From Arsenophonus apicola (GTDB lineage: Bacteria; Pseudomonadota; Gammaproteobacteria; Enterobacterales; Enterobacteriaceae): DNA of 64,000 nt. Numbering within the stretch: position 1 is the first letter of the stretch; every line of letters starts with the position of its first letter. Shown here piece by piece: positions 1 to 9,184 of this stretch. Both the position numbers and the translations under genes were made by a program. The notes beneath the pieces were generated by a model. That model made no database searches. It had not been told where the DNA came from and worked only from the letters and a program-made list of their open reading frames with translations. Location of the stretch: contig NZ_CP084222.1 of the NCBI RefSeq assembly GCF_020268605.1, positions 1,488,001 to 1,552,000 on the forward strand, in the 5' to 3' direction.

Positions 1-1997
1 AGTAGGCTAAATTGATAACTGGCAGTAGCCTGACGCCCACCCGCGCGAATATCCTGCACTGGTATAAGAAATAAATTAGCGCCTGGTTCATTTGCTAGTT
101 GAGTTCTCAATCGCTGAATAACTTGGTTAGCGGTTTCTTTACGCAGGTTAAGGGGTTTTAAAGAGATAAACATAAAACCGCTATTAATTCGGCTGCCACC
201 TGTAAAACCGGTTACATTGTCTATGCTTGGATCTCCTGCCAATTGGGTCATAAATTGTGTCATTTTGTTTTTCATGGCTTGAAAAGAGATACTCTGATCG
301 GCCCGAACATAACCTAGCAATCGGCCGGTATCCTGTTCGGGGAAGAAGGTTTTTGGGATACTGATATAGAGATAAATGTTTAAAGCCATGGTCGCGAATA
401 AAACTAATAACACATTACGTTGATGGGCTAAAACCCAATTTAATGTGACGCCGTAACTTTGTTGTATTTTTAATAATAGCCGACCTACGCCACTTATCTT
501 ATGGGTACTGTGTTTTTTGGTTTTTTTTAATAGATAAGCACACATCATGGGGGTAAGAGTAAGGGAAACAAATAATGAGATCAAAATGGCTGTGGCTAGG
601 GTAATGGCAAATTCATGGAAAAATCGGCCAACTAATCCCCCCATAAAGAATAGTGGGATAAAAACGGCAATTAAGGAAATACTCATCGACAAGACGGTAA
701 AACCAACCTCACTGACACCGATAATAGCCGCTTTATGTGGCGCTAAACCATTTTCTATGTGGCGCATAATATTCTCAATCACCACAATTGCATCGTCGAC
801 AACAAAACCGGTCGCGACGGTTAGTGCCATCAGCGATAAGTTATTCAGGCTAAAACCACATAAATACATAGCTGAAAAACTACCAATTAGCGAAACGGGT
901 ACCACAATAGCGGGAATAATAGTTGCTCGACCAGAGCGTAAGAATAAGAAAACCACTAAGATCACTAAACCAATTGCAATCGCTAATGCTCGCTCAACTT
1001 CCGTCAGCGAAGCTCGAATTGTCGGCGTTCTATCTTGGGCGATGGTTAAATTGATACTTGCAGGTAGCATTTTTCTAAGTTCAGGCAGCTCGGCACGAAT
1101 ACGATCGACGGTAGCAATGATATTGGCGCCCGCTTCTCGGCGAATGACTAAAATAATGGCTGGTTTGCCGGCAGCCATACCGGCGGTACGAATGTCTTGT
1201 ACCGAGTCTTTGATATTAGCAACATCCTGTAGTCTAACTACAGAGTTATTATGGGAATGAATAATAATCGGTCGATAATCGGCAGCGGTTTTTAATTCAT
1301 CATTGGTTTTTATTTGCCAGCGTGATTGTTCATCATGAAGGTAACCTTGTGGACGACGAACATTGGCATTATTAACCGCTTCTCTGACTGCATCAAGGGC
1401 GATCCCTTGATTAAATAGGGCCGAGGGATTGAGTTCAATACGTACTGCTGGTAACGAACCACCGCTAACAGAAACCTCACTGACACCGGCTATTTGGGCA
1501 AGACGTTGTGCCAGGCGCGTCGAAGCCATGTCATATATTTCACCGATGGGGTAGCTATTAGAGGTTAAGGTTAGGATCATAATCGGCGCATCGGCTGGAT
1601 TAGTTTTGTAGTAACGTGGCCGTGATGGCATACCGCTAGGTAGCATACTTTGCGCCGCATTTAATGCCGCTTGTACTTCCCTGGCAGCACTATTGATGTC
1701 TTTATCAAGATCAAATTCCAGCGTAATGTTAGTACTACCGAGCGAACTGTTGGAAGTCATCTCGTTAATACCAGCAATTTGACCTAAAGCACGCTCTAAA
1801 GGGGTCGCGACCGAAGAAGCCATAGTTTCCGGTGATGCCCCTGGCAGTGAGGCGGTGACTTTAATAACGGGAAAATCCACTTGTGGTAATGGTGCGATCG
1901 GTAACAACATAAATGTTAAAACACCGCAAAGGGTAATTGCCACGCTCAGTAGGGTTGATGCTACCGGACGTTCGATAAATAATGCGAACAATTTCAC
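1..1997 (-). CDS. mdtC: Multidrug RND efflux transporter subunit MdtC (3' end cut by window edge)
   Basis: This is the inner-membrane proton antiporter subunit that works with MdtB in the MdtABC tripartite pump, which exports bile salts and drugs through an outer-membrane channel such as TolC. The first 665 codons are visible of a usual length near 1025. It opens with the RND N-terminus (short cytoplasmic start, then a first membrane helix ending before LPQVDFP) and continues with the PGASPETM and ATPLER motifs. The proton-relay helix with [11 protein letters not shown] follows. The start is a GTG at 1997-1995, overlapping the mdtB stop by four bases (GTGA), so the two are translationally coupled. 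Identity is certain; the C-terminal third lies outside the window, so intactness cannot be judged. Confidence 0.95.
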   Translation of the reverse strand, partial: MKLFALFIERPVASTLLSVAITLCGVLTFMLLPIAPLPQVDFPVIKVTASLPGASPETMASSVATPLERALGQIAGINEMTSNSSLGSTNITLEFDLDKDINSAAREVQAALNAAQSMLPSGMPSRPRYYKTNPADAPIMILTLTSNSYPIGEIYDMASTRLAQRLAQIAGVSEVSVSGGSLPAVRIELNPSALFNQGIALDAVREAVNNANVRRPQGYLHDEQSRWQIKTNDELKTAADYRPIIIHSHNNSVVRLQDVANIKDSVQDIRTAGMAAGKPAIILVIRREAGANIIATVDRIRAELPELRKMLPASINLTIAQDRTPTIRASLTEVERALAIAIGLVILVVFLFLRSGRATIIPAIVVPVSLIGSFSAMYLCGFSLNNLSLMALTVATGFVVDDAIVVIENIMRHIENGLAPHKAAIIGVSEVGFTVLSMSISLIAVFIPLFFMGGLVGRFFHEFAITLATAILISLFVSLTLTPMMCAYLLKKTKKHSTHKISGVGRLLLKIQQSYGVTLNWVLAHQRNVLLVLFATMALNIYLYISIPKTFFPEQDTGRLLGYVRADQSISFQAMKNKMTQFMTQLAGDPSIDNVTGFTGGSRINSGFMFISLKPLNLRKETANQVIQRLRTQLANEPGANLFLIPVQDIRAGGRQATASYQFSL

Positions 1998-4900
1998 AGC
2001 GATGGCTCCTCTCCTTTTGATACCTGTTGATGTTGACGGCCAGATTTCCAATAATTAGCTAGCCTGTCAAAAAGTAGATAGATCACGGGTGTGGTAAAAA
2101 GGGTTAAGATTTGACTCAAAATTAAGCCACCAACCATGCCGGTTCCTAGCGGCCGGCGTAACTCAGCGCCGACGCCGGTACTTAACATTAAAGGTAGCGC
2201 GCCTAGCAGAGCGGCCATAGTAGTCATCAAAATAGGTCTAAAGCGTAATAAACAAGCTTGATAGATGGCTTCCTGGGGCGATAAACCTTGTTCGCGCTCT
2301 GCAGCTAAGGCAAAGTCGATCATCATAATAGCGTTTTTCTTGACGATCCCAATCAGTAATATGATGCCGATCACGGCAATAATATCCAGTTCATAGCCTG
2401 CCATCATCAAGGCTAATAGCGCGCCCACCCCTGCGGTGGGCAAGGTAGAAAGAATGGTGATTGGGTGGATAAAACTTTCATATAAGATACCTAGCACAAT
2501 ATACATGGCAATAATAGCGGCTAATATTAACCATAAAGTGTTAGCTAGTGCTCTTTCAAATGCTAAGGTTGCTCCTTGGAACTGAGTAACAATCTCATGG
2601 GGTAATTTAATTTGATCTTCGATCTGTTTGATTGCCTTAACCGCCCCTTCCAACGAGCTACCTTTGGCAACATTGAAGGAAAAAGTGGCCGAGGGAAATT
2701 GGGCTAAGTGATTAATTGATAAAGGCCCATAATGTTGTGCAACTTTAGCTAAAGTATTAAGTGGCACCATGGTATTTTGGTTGCTTCGCAAACGAATATT
2801 ATTCAATGCCGCCAGACCAACTCCTCCTTCAACGCCATGCTCAAGAATAACTCGGTACTGATTGGCTTGGGTATAAATGGTCGAGATCATTCGTTGGCCA
2901 AAAGCATTATATAATGCGTTATCAATGGCCGACATACTAATGCCTAAACGGCTGGCCGTATCGCGGTCAACCGTTACATTGGCAATTAACCCTCTATCTT
3001 GCCAATCGCTACTTACATCAGTAAGTTGCTGATCGGCATTTAATGCGTTGAGAAGCTTGGGTACCCATATTGACAGTTGTTCTAAAGATGTTGCTTGTAG
3101 AGTAAATTGATATTGGGTACGGGAAATTTGCGTATTAATGGTTAAATCTTGCATTGGCTGTAAAAATAACTTAAGACCGGGAATATTGTTAACCGCATGT
3201 TGTAGCCGAGGGATAATAACGTCAATTCGCTCATGACGTTGATTTAATGGCTTAAGGGTAATTTGCAATCGCGCATTATTGAGGGCCGAATTGCTACCAT
3301 CGACACCGACAAAAGTAATGACATTTTCTACTGCTGGATCGGCTAATATTCGTTCAGCCACTTGTTGCTGCTTATCAGCCATGGCGGCATAGGAGCTTGA
3401 TGGTGGTGCTTCTATTACACCTTGCAGTAATCCATTGTCTTGTAAGGGAAAAAAACCTTTTGAAATAATAAAATAGAGTAATGCGGTCAGTAATAATGTG
3501 CCGACCGCGATAGCTAATATTATCCATTCATGATTGAGAATGCGTTTAAGCCAGGCGCCATAAATCGCAATCATTTTATCAAACACTATCTCACAGCCTT
3601 GCTCGAAACGATTGTATTTGGTTTTTACCTCAGCTTTAAGTAAACGGGCACACATCATTGGTGTCAGAGTGAGGGAGACTACAGCTGAAATTAAAATTGC
3701 TACGGCCAGCGTAATGGCAAATTCACGAAATAAGCGACCGACAATATCACTCATAAAAAACAGTGGGATCAGCACAGCAATTAATGAAAATGTTAATGAA
3801 ATAATGGTAAAACCAATCTCACCAGCGCCTTTCAGCGCTGCCGTTAACGGTTTATCCCCTTTTTCCAAGTAGCGGGAGATGTTTTCAATCACCACAATCG
3901 CATCATCTACCACAAATCCTGTTGCTACCGTTAAGGCCATCAGGGTGAGATTATTAATCGAAAAACCACAAAAATACATGACGGCAAAAGTACCCACCAG
4001 GGATAGAGGAACGGCGATGCTCGGAATTAAGGTTGCGACACCATTGCGTAAAAAGAGATAAATCACCATGACAACTAATGCGATCGCGAGTATTAATTCA
4101 AATTGCACATCTTTAACTGAAGCGCGAATAGTCGTTGTTCGATCGGTCAGGATATTAACTTTAACTGCTTTTGGTAAATTTTTAACTAACTCAGGTAGAA
4201 TTTTTCGAATATTATCGGTGGTTTTAATGACATTCGCCCCAGGCTGGCGCTGTACATTAATCACAATAGCTGGTTTTTTATTTGCCCAAGCGCCTAATTG
4301 CGTATTTTCCGCTGCTTGTGAAATCGTAGCAATATCACCTAGCCGGATCGCGGCACCTTGCTTATAGGCAATAATGAGTGAGCGATAATCGGCTAATGAT
4401 TTCATTTGATCATTAGCCGAAAGCGTAATTGATCGAGCGGGGCCATCAAGGCTGCCTTTGGCTGAATTAACATTGGCATTGTTAATAGCGAGCCGAATAG
4501 TTTCATTATCCAGTTGCTGAGAAGCAACGGCTTGGGGGTTTAGTTTAATACGGACTGCCGGACGTTGACCGCCCGCCAGGGTGACTAATCCAACCCCATC
4601 GACTTGAGAAATTTTTTGCGCTACCCGTGTTTCAACCATATCTTGCAGCTGGGTCATAGGCAGGGCATTGGTGGTCACGGCTAAGGTTAAAATGGGCGGA
4701 TCGGCCGGGTTAACTTTGCTATAAACGGGAGGATAGGGCAGATCTTTCGGTAATAGATTACTGGCTGCATTAATAGCTGCTTGTACTTCTTGTTCAGCAA
4801 TATCTAATGGCAGTGACAATTGAAAAGTTAACGTAATTACTGAAGAACCGCCAGCACTTTGGGAAAACATCTGCTTTAAACCAGCCATTTGTCCCAACTG

Positions 4901-5134
4901 ACGTTCTAATGGTGCGGTGATAGCGGAAGTCATCACATCAGGGCTGGCACCCGGATAGAGGGTGACGACTTGAATAGTCGGATAATCAACTTGTGGCAAG
5001 GCTGAGACCGGTAAAAAACGGTAACCAATAATACCAGCCAATAAAATGGCAACCATAAATAACGTGGTTGCTACCGGGCGTAAAATAAATAACCGTGAGG
5101 GACCCCCACTTTTTTCCGGAGTCTCAAACTGCAT
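1994..5134 (-). CDS. mdtB: Multidrug RND efflux transporter subunit MdtB
   Basis: This is the second RND inner-membrane subunit of MdtABC. MdtB and MdtC assemble as a B2C heterotrimer in the E. coli system. The 1046-residue length is close to the usual 1040. Visible features are the N-terminal anchor helix, the [11 protein letters not shown] porter start, the PGASPDVM motif, the helix-4 motif [12 protein letters not shown] with the proton-relay acidic residues, and the C-terminal block with [15 protein letters not shown]. Its ATG overlaps the mdtA stop by one base (TAATG at 5136-5132), and its own stop overlaps mdtC, so mdtABC is one transcript. No frameshift is seen. No baeSR regulator or mdtD lies within the visible part. 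Confidence 0.97.
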   Translation of the reverse strand: MQFETPEKSGGPSRLFILRPVATTLFMVAILLAGIIGYRFLPVSALPQVDYPTIQVVTLYPGASPDVMTSAITAPLERQLGQMAGLKQMFSQSAGGSSVITLTFQLSLPLDIAEQEVQAAINAASNLLPKDLPYPPVYSKVNPADPPILTLAVTTNALPMTQLQDMVETRVAQKISQVDGVGLVTLAGGQRPAVRIKLNPQAVASQQLDNETIRLAINNANVNSAKGSLDGPARSITLSANDQMKSLADYRSLIIAYKQGAAIRLGDIATISQAAENTQLGAWANKKPAIVINVQRQPGANVIKTTDNIRKILPELVKNLPKAVKVNILTDRTTTIRASVKDVQFELILAIALVVMVIYLFLRNGVATLIPSIAVPLSLVGTFAVMYFCGFSINNLTLMALTVATGFVVDDAIVVIENISRYLEKGDKPLTAALKGAGEIGFTIISLTFSLIAVLIPLFFMSDIVGRLFREFAITLAVAILISAVVSLTLTPMMCARLLKAEVKTKYNRFEQGCEIVFDKMIAIYGAWLKRILNHEWIILAIAVGTLLLTALLYFIISKGFFPLQDNGLLQGVIEAPPSSSYAAMADKQQQVAERILADPAVENVITFVGVDGSNSALNNARLQITLKPLNQRHERIDVIIPRLQHAVNNIPGLKLFLQPMQDLTINTQISRTQYQFTLQATSLEQLSIWVPKLLNALNADQQLTDVSSDWQDRGLIANVTVDRDTASRLGISMSAIDNALYNAFGQRMISTIYTQANQYRVILEHGVEGGVGLAALNNIRLRSNQNTMVPLNTLAKVAQHYGPLSINHLAQFPSATFSFNVAKGSSLEGAVKAIKQIEDQIKLPHEIVTQFQGATLAFERALANTLWLILAAIIAMYIVLGILYESFIHPITILSTLPTAGVGALLALMMAGYELDIIAVIGIILLIGIVKKNAIMMIDFALAAEREQGLSPQEAIYQACLLRFRPILMTTMAALLGALPLMLSTGVGAELRRPLGTGMVGGLILSQILTLFTTPVIYLLFDRLANYWKSGRQHQQVSKGEEPSL

Positions 5135-6360
5135 TAAGATTTCTCCGTCGTATTAGCATAGGAAGTTAATTGATCGTTTGGGGTAACCACCTGAACTTTT
5201 ACCCCATCAACCAGCCTATCGACACCATCGGTAACAACACCAACACCAGCGTCCAACCCTGTGCTAATAATAGTCTTTTGACCATCCTGTAAACCCACTG
5301 TTACTTTCTGTTTACTGACAACATTATTTTTATCTATTGTCCAGACAAAGTGACCAATACTGCCCATTTGTAAGGCGGCGGTTGGGATCACCACCACATT
5401 TTTTAGCGTATTAACTTGAATATGGATATTGATAAATTGGTTAGGAAAAAGCCTATTATCTTGGTTGGGGAAGCGCGCTTTCATTTTTAATGTGCCAGTG
5501 GTGCTATCAATCTGGTTATCGGTACTTAACAGATAACCGGCTGCAATTTGGGCGCTATTATTGCGATCCCAGGCGATCACTGGAATTTTAGTGTTTTGCT
5601 GTTGAGCGATTTTGATCAGCGAAATATCGGCTTCAGGTAGTGCAAAAAGAGCATCAATCGGGGTTGTTTGAGTGATGATAACGATAGGTGAAGTTGAACT
5701 GCCGGCGATGAAATTACCAATATCGACCTGTTTTAAACCTACACGACCGGCAATGGGTGCCGTAATTCGGCTATAGGTCAGTTGCAGTTTAGCATTACTG
5801 ATTGCTGCTTGATCAATTTTAACACTGCCTTCTGCTTGTTGAACCAAGGTTTGCTGTTTATCTAACTCTTGTTGTGAAATAACCTTACTGGCGGCTAGTT
5901 TTTGATAACGCGCTAAATCTTGTCTGGCATTACGTAATTGTGCCTGATCTTTCGTTAATTGTCCCTCTGCTTGTGCCAGCGAGATTTGAAATGGCCGCGG
6001 ATCGATTTCAGCTAATAGATCGCCGGCTTTAACCGTTTGTCCTTCGGTAAAATGGAGTGCCATTAATTGTCCCTGCACACGGCTGGTTACCGTTACGGTA
6101 TTGGCAGCTTGTACGGTACCTAATGCAGTCAGAATGTGGGGAATACTTTGTCGCACTGATAATGCCGCTTGCACCGGCGGTAATGGTATTTTACGTGATT
6201 TAGTTGAGCTTTGGTTTGGTGCTTGCGTTGTTGATAAGGAACCTGACGTTGTGGTTTGTGGATAAAAATAATGCCAGGTAAACATCCCAATAAAGGATAA
6301 AAAAACAATGGCAATAGCAGATATGACAATTTTTCGGCGGCGATTATTTTTGTTCATCAT
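5134..6360 (-). CDS. mdtA: Multidrug efflux membrane-fusion protein MdtA
   Basis: This is the periplasmic adaptor (HlyD/AcrA family) that links the MdtBC pump to the outer-membrane exit channel. The protein has 408 residues, close to the usual 415. An N-terminal basic stretch (NNRRRK) and one hydrophobic helix at about residues 10-29 act as membrane anchor. A proline- and serine-rich linker follows, then the lipoyl half-motif with GQLMALHF and [17 protein letters not shown]. An alpha-helical hairpin lies around residues 125-190, and the second lipoyl half contains APIAGRVG. It is first in the mdtABC operon. The 337 bases upstream should hold the promoter, but I could not assign one. Confidence 0.95.
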   Translation of the reverse strand: MMNKNNRRRKIVISAIAIVFLSFIGMFTWHYFYPQTTTSGSLSTTQAPNQSSTKSRKIPLPPVQAALSVRQSIPHILTALGTVQAANTVTVTSRVQGQLMALHFTEGQTVKAGDLLAEIDPRPFQISLAQAEGQLTKDQAQLRNARQDLARYQKLAASKVISQQELDKQQTLVQQAEGSVKIDQAAISNAKLQLTYSRITAPIAGRVGLKQVDIGNFIAGSSTSPIVIITQTTPIDALFALPEADISLIKIAQQQNTKIPVIAWDRNNSAQIAAGYLLSTDNQIDSTTGTLKMKARFPNQDNRLFPNQFINIHIQVNTLKNVVVIPTAALQMGSIGHFVWTIDKNNVVSKQKVTVGLQDGQKTIISTGLDAGVGVVTDGVDRLVDGVKVQVVTPNDQLTSYANTTEKS

Positions 6361-6697
6361 GTCCTTAGCGTTCTTATTGTGCTGGCAATAGTAAATATTT
6401 TTTTAATTGCTTAAATAAATTATTTTCATTCTATAGTTTAGCGAGTATTTGCTATAAAAAAATGAAGGAAATATGGAAATTATATCAGTCAGTCAGTGAT
6501 AAGCATAAATTAGCTAAAGGGTATAGGTTAAAGATAGTGATTAATAACAAATATGTTTATTACTGCCATTTAGATAAGTATGTAATAACAAAAAAGAATT
6601 GCTAGGGGTAATTAAATAGTGGTTTTTTATATCATATTATTTTATCAATAACTAACATACTATCTCGCTTTCATTATGAACTAATCAAGGAATGTGT
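6361..6697. other. Intergenic spacer between divergent mdtA and the first SopA-like gene
   Basis: A very AT-rich divergent promoter region of 337 bases. I see no gene in it. It holds the conserved element at 6611-6628 described separately. The promoter of mdtABC must also lie here, but no clear -35/-10 pair or known operator could be assigned by eye. Confidence 0.6.
6611..6628 (+). promoter_or_regulatory. Conserved upstream element of the SopA-like pair, copy 1
   Basis: The 18 bases ATTAAATAGTGGTTTTTT begin exactly 87 bases before the chosen ATG at 6698. The same sequence with one change (C for T at position 10) begins exactly 87 bases before the ATG of the paralogue at 9185. The equal spacing argues for a promoter or regulator-binding site rather than a chance match. 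Alternatively it is duplicated DNA that has not yet diverged, although the sequence between element and ATG has changed much more than the element. Confidence 0.5.
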
Positions 6698-8905
6698 ATG
6701 CGTGTGACAACCACTAACCGTGCCGATGTTATCGTTAATTCAGCTCACAGTGCTTCAGATTCATCTTCCCGTTTCCAACGTTTAAGCCAGACAATCTTGA
6801 CTATTTACAATAATCATAAAGAGGTGGTACATCGAAATAATTGTCAGCGCATAAAGAAATTAATTAACAAGGACTGCCATTTTGTTAGCCAATTTTTAAT
6901 TAAGATCCGCCTCAGTGGCAATAATTTATCAGGTATTGATCTGCAAGATGCCAATTTGGCATCTTTACCCTTGAGCAGAGTCAATTTATCTCACGCTGAA
7001 CTGCAACATGCTGATTTAAATCATAGTAAATTGAAAAATGCGTTATTGATAGCTGCTAATTTGACAAAAACTAATTTGTCTCAAGCAAATTTACGTGGTG
7101 CGGATTTACATGATGCCGATTTGAGTGATGCAGATTTAGGTGGTGCCAATTTACGTGGTGCAAATTTACATGGTGCTAATTTACGTGGCGTGAATTTAAC
7201 TGATGTCGATTTATTTGGCGTAGATTTAAGGGCGGCAGATTTAGCTGGTGCGAATTTGACTAATGTAAAGTTAATTGGTGCGAAGTTAGCAGGTGCAAGT
7301 TTTCGTGGGGCTACTTTCGCTAAAGTGAATTTATTAGGCGTAGATTTACGGAAAGTGGATTTAAGAGAGGTGGATTTTAGAAAAACAAATATCTATATCA
7401 CGACGTTACGTGGGATAAATTTAAGTGGAGCAAATTTAAGTGGCAAAAATTTAAGTGGGTTGGATTTACGTGGCGCTGATTTAAGTGGCGCGGATTTAAG
7501 TAGTGCAGATTTGTCTGGGGCTAATCTAAGTGAGGCTAAATTAGCGGGTGCAAACTTATGCGATATAAAACTACCTAGCTGGAACCAGGATAATCTGGAT
7601 CGCTATCTTAATCACATAAACAATAGGACCAGTCTGCTTAAAACCATCGCCAGCATTGATCTTAAGTATCGTGACGAGAAAATAGCGCTGGTGCATCAGC
7701 TTATTAATTCATTAGACCAACGTTGCCCAGATATCTCACTGTCATCGGTGGTAGAGCCATTGTTAAATATTTTGGCTAATGCGCCTTATAATCAGGATCC
7801 GAAAATTATTAACTGGCTTAATGACAATATTTTGCCCCTTTATTTGGCCAAATATGATACCAGCATGATGCCGATACCGACTGATCCCCTGTTGCCAACC
7901 TTGTTGAGTTGTATTAGCAAGCAAAAGGAACTAATGTTTAGCCATAATGGGGCCTTTATTCAATTGATTTCACAAGCAATGGCGGGTAATAGTTGCTTCA
8001 GGCATCAGACTAAAACGCTGTACAATTATTATCTACAGGATAACCGTATTATCCCTTATACTGAAGGTAATTTTGGTGATTATGCTGGTCAGGCTGATTG
8101 GTCTACTAGAGATGCCGATAATCTTATCCTACTTTCTGTACAGTCAAATAGTGACTATGCCATGATAATGTCACAAAATCAGTTACAGCAAATGCTGGAT
8201 ATGCAAACGGAAAAAGCGGATATCAACTGGCATGGCTTTTATCTCTATCAGGGGCAGGAGAATATTGGCCCGGCGGATTATCAGTTAGATAATCTTTTTC
8301 AGTATCATTTTAAATTATTTATGCCAAACTATCGTTTTCATCAATCGCAAGCCAGCTTTAAAAAATTATTGGCTAGCTTGGCATTAGGTGATTTACAGTC
8401 GATCTTTCAAACAGCGATAACACAACCTTTTTGTCAAATAAAGTTAATCGATTTTGCTAGTCAGGCAAAATTGGCAGTAATATTTAACCATAAGTTTAAG
8501 CAATATACAGAAAATGGCGTGACAGGTTATCGTTTAACCGATAATTATAGGCAACAATTGCTGCAAGCTTATGATTTGTCTAACGCAGATAGATCAACGC
8601 AGGCGGAAACCTTATTAAGCCTGGCCGCCGTTTTTAGCAAATATTCTTCCAGCGCAATATTCAGTACTGAAACCGAGTCACCTAATGCATTAAGGTATTT
8701 TGCTTTTGCTCTAATGGAGCAGGCATATCAATTGGCACCTGAAATATTTTCATCTGAAGAACAGTATCAAGATTGGAGCAATAGATTGCTAGGCAACGAT
8801 AATGCATTTAGTTGTACAGCAGTGTTATTCACTATTATGGTTAACCATATAAAACAACATTTTTCTACCACACTGGCTAGTATTATGCCGCCGGCCTGGA
8901 GTTAG
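6698..8905 (+). CDS. SopA-like pentapeptide-repeat HECT-type E3 ubiquitin ligase effector, copy 1
   Basis: This is a probable type III secreted effector that ubiquitinates host proteins. The 735 residues comprise a polar Ser/Thr/Asn-rich N-terminus without a signal peptide (1-60), about 44 A(D/N)LxG-type pentapeptide repeats forming a beta-helix (about 71-292), and the SopA central and catalytic domains (293-735). The C-terminal region carries strings known from Salmonella SopA (QAETL, KYSSSAIF, a closing PxAW). The putative catalytic cysteine is Cys706 in FSCTAV, 29 residues from the end, the same distance as Cys753 in 782-residue SopA. The start at 6698 has an AAGG seven bases upstream and aligns with the paralogue; the ATG at 6692 sits too close to that site. 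No secretion apparatus is encoded in this window. The family is near certain; activity is inferred. Confidence 0.9.
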   Translation: MRVTTTNRADVIVNSAHSASDSSSRFQRLSQTILTIYNNHKEVVHRNNCQRIKKLINKDCHFVSQFLIKIRLSGNNLSGIDLQDANLASLPLSRVNLSHAELQHADLNHSKLKNALLIAANLTKTNLSQANLRGADLHDADLSDADLGGANLRGANLHGANLRGVNLTDVDLFGVDLRAADLAGANLTNVKLIGAKLAGASFRGATFAKVNLLGVDLRKVDLREVDFRKTNIYITTLRGINLSGANLSGKNLSGLDLRGADLSGADLSSADLSGANLSEAKLAGANLCDIKLPSWNQDNLDRYLNHINNRTSLLKTIASIDLKYRDEKIALVHQLINSLDQRCPDISLSSVVEPLLNILANAPYNQDPKIINWLNDNILPLYLAKYDTSMMPIPTDPLLPTLLSCISKQKELMFSHNGAFIQLISQAMAGNSCFRHQTKTLYNYYLQDNRIIPYTEGNFGDYAGQADWSTRDADNLILLSVQSNSDYAMIMSQNQLQQMLDMQTEKADINWHGFYLYQGQENIGPADYQLDNLFQYHFKLFMPNYRFHQSQASFKKLLASLALGDLQSIFQTAITQPFCQIKLIDFASQAKLAVIFNHKFKQYTENGVTGYRLTDNYRQQLLQAYDLSNADRSTQAETLLSLAAVFSKYSSSAIFSTETESPNALRYFAFALMEQAYQLAPEIFSSEEQYQDWSNRLLGNDNAFSCTAVLFTIMVNHIKQHFSTTLASIMPPAWS

Positions 8906-8943
8906 TTGCGCTGATTATATCACCTTAAATTTAATCGATGAGT

Positions 8944-8979
8944 CGTCTCTGATTATTTGTTATTAGAGACGTTAATTTT
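8944..8979 (+). terminator. Probable terminator after SopA-like copy 1
   Basis: CGTCTCT at 8944-8950 pairs with AGAGACG at 8965-8971, extendable by a few A-T and G-T pairs into the loop. A T-rich stretch (TTAATTTTGT) follows. It lies 39 bases after the stop codon. The two SopA-like genes are therefore probably transcribed separately, in keeping with each having its own upstream element. Confidence 0.65.
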
Positions 8980-9097
8980 GTCAGCTTTCGTCACAAGCTT
9001 GCCTAATAGATATGCAACATAATTAGCCAAAAATATTTTTTAAAACAGATAAAAAAATAATAAAAGTCAAAAAATGATTAAATAATAATTAATAGCC

Positions 9098-9115
9098 ATT
9101 AAATAGCGGTTTTTT
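9098..9115 (+). promoter_or_regulatory. Conserved upstream element of the SopA-like pair, copy 2
   Basis: ATTAAATAGCGGTTTTTT, starting 87 bases before the ATG at 9185. It matches 17 of 18 bases of the element at 6611-6628, which is at the same distance from its own gene. A looser relative (TTAAATTAGCGG, on the minus strand at about 22916-22927) lies about 80 bases before the unknown gene ending at 22109. Confidence 0.5.
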
Positions 9116-9184
9116 GCAATCATACTCTATTTAATCACTCGTATATTACCCTTTCCACATTTATAAATTAATCAAGGAGTGATT

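Noticed and set aside
547..1260. Plus-strand frame of 237 codons
   Set aside because: It is antisense to mdtC, which has clear RND motifs; the plus-strand product is low-complexity and matches nothing.
3612..4367. Three plus-strand frames opposite mdtB
   Set aside because: They are shadows of a well-conserved gene with no ribosome-binding sites.
7000..7580. Regular short DNA repeats that could be read as a CRISPR or tandem repeat array
   Set aside because: The period is 15 bases in frame and codes for A(D/N)LxG repeats; there are no constant repeats with unique spacers.
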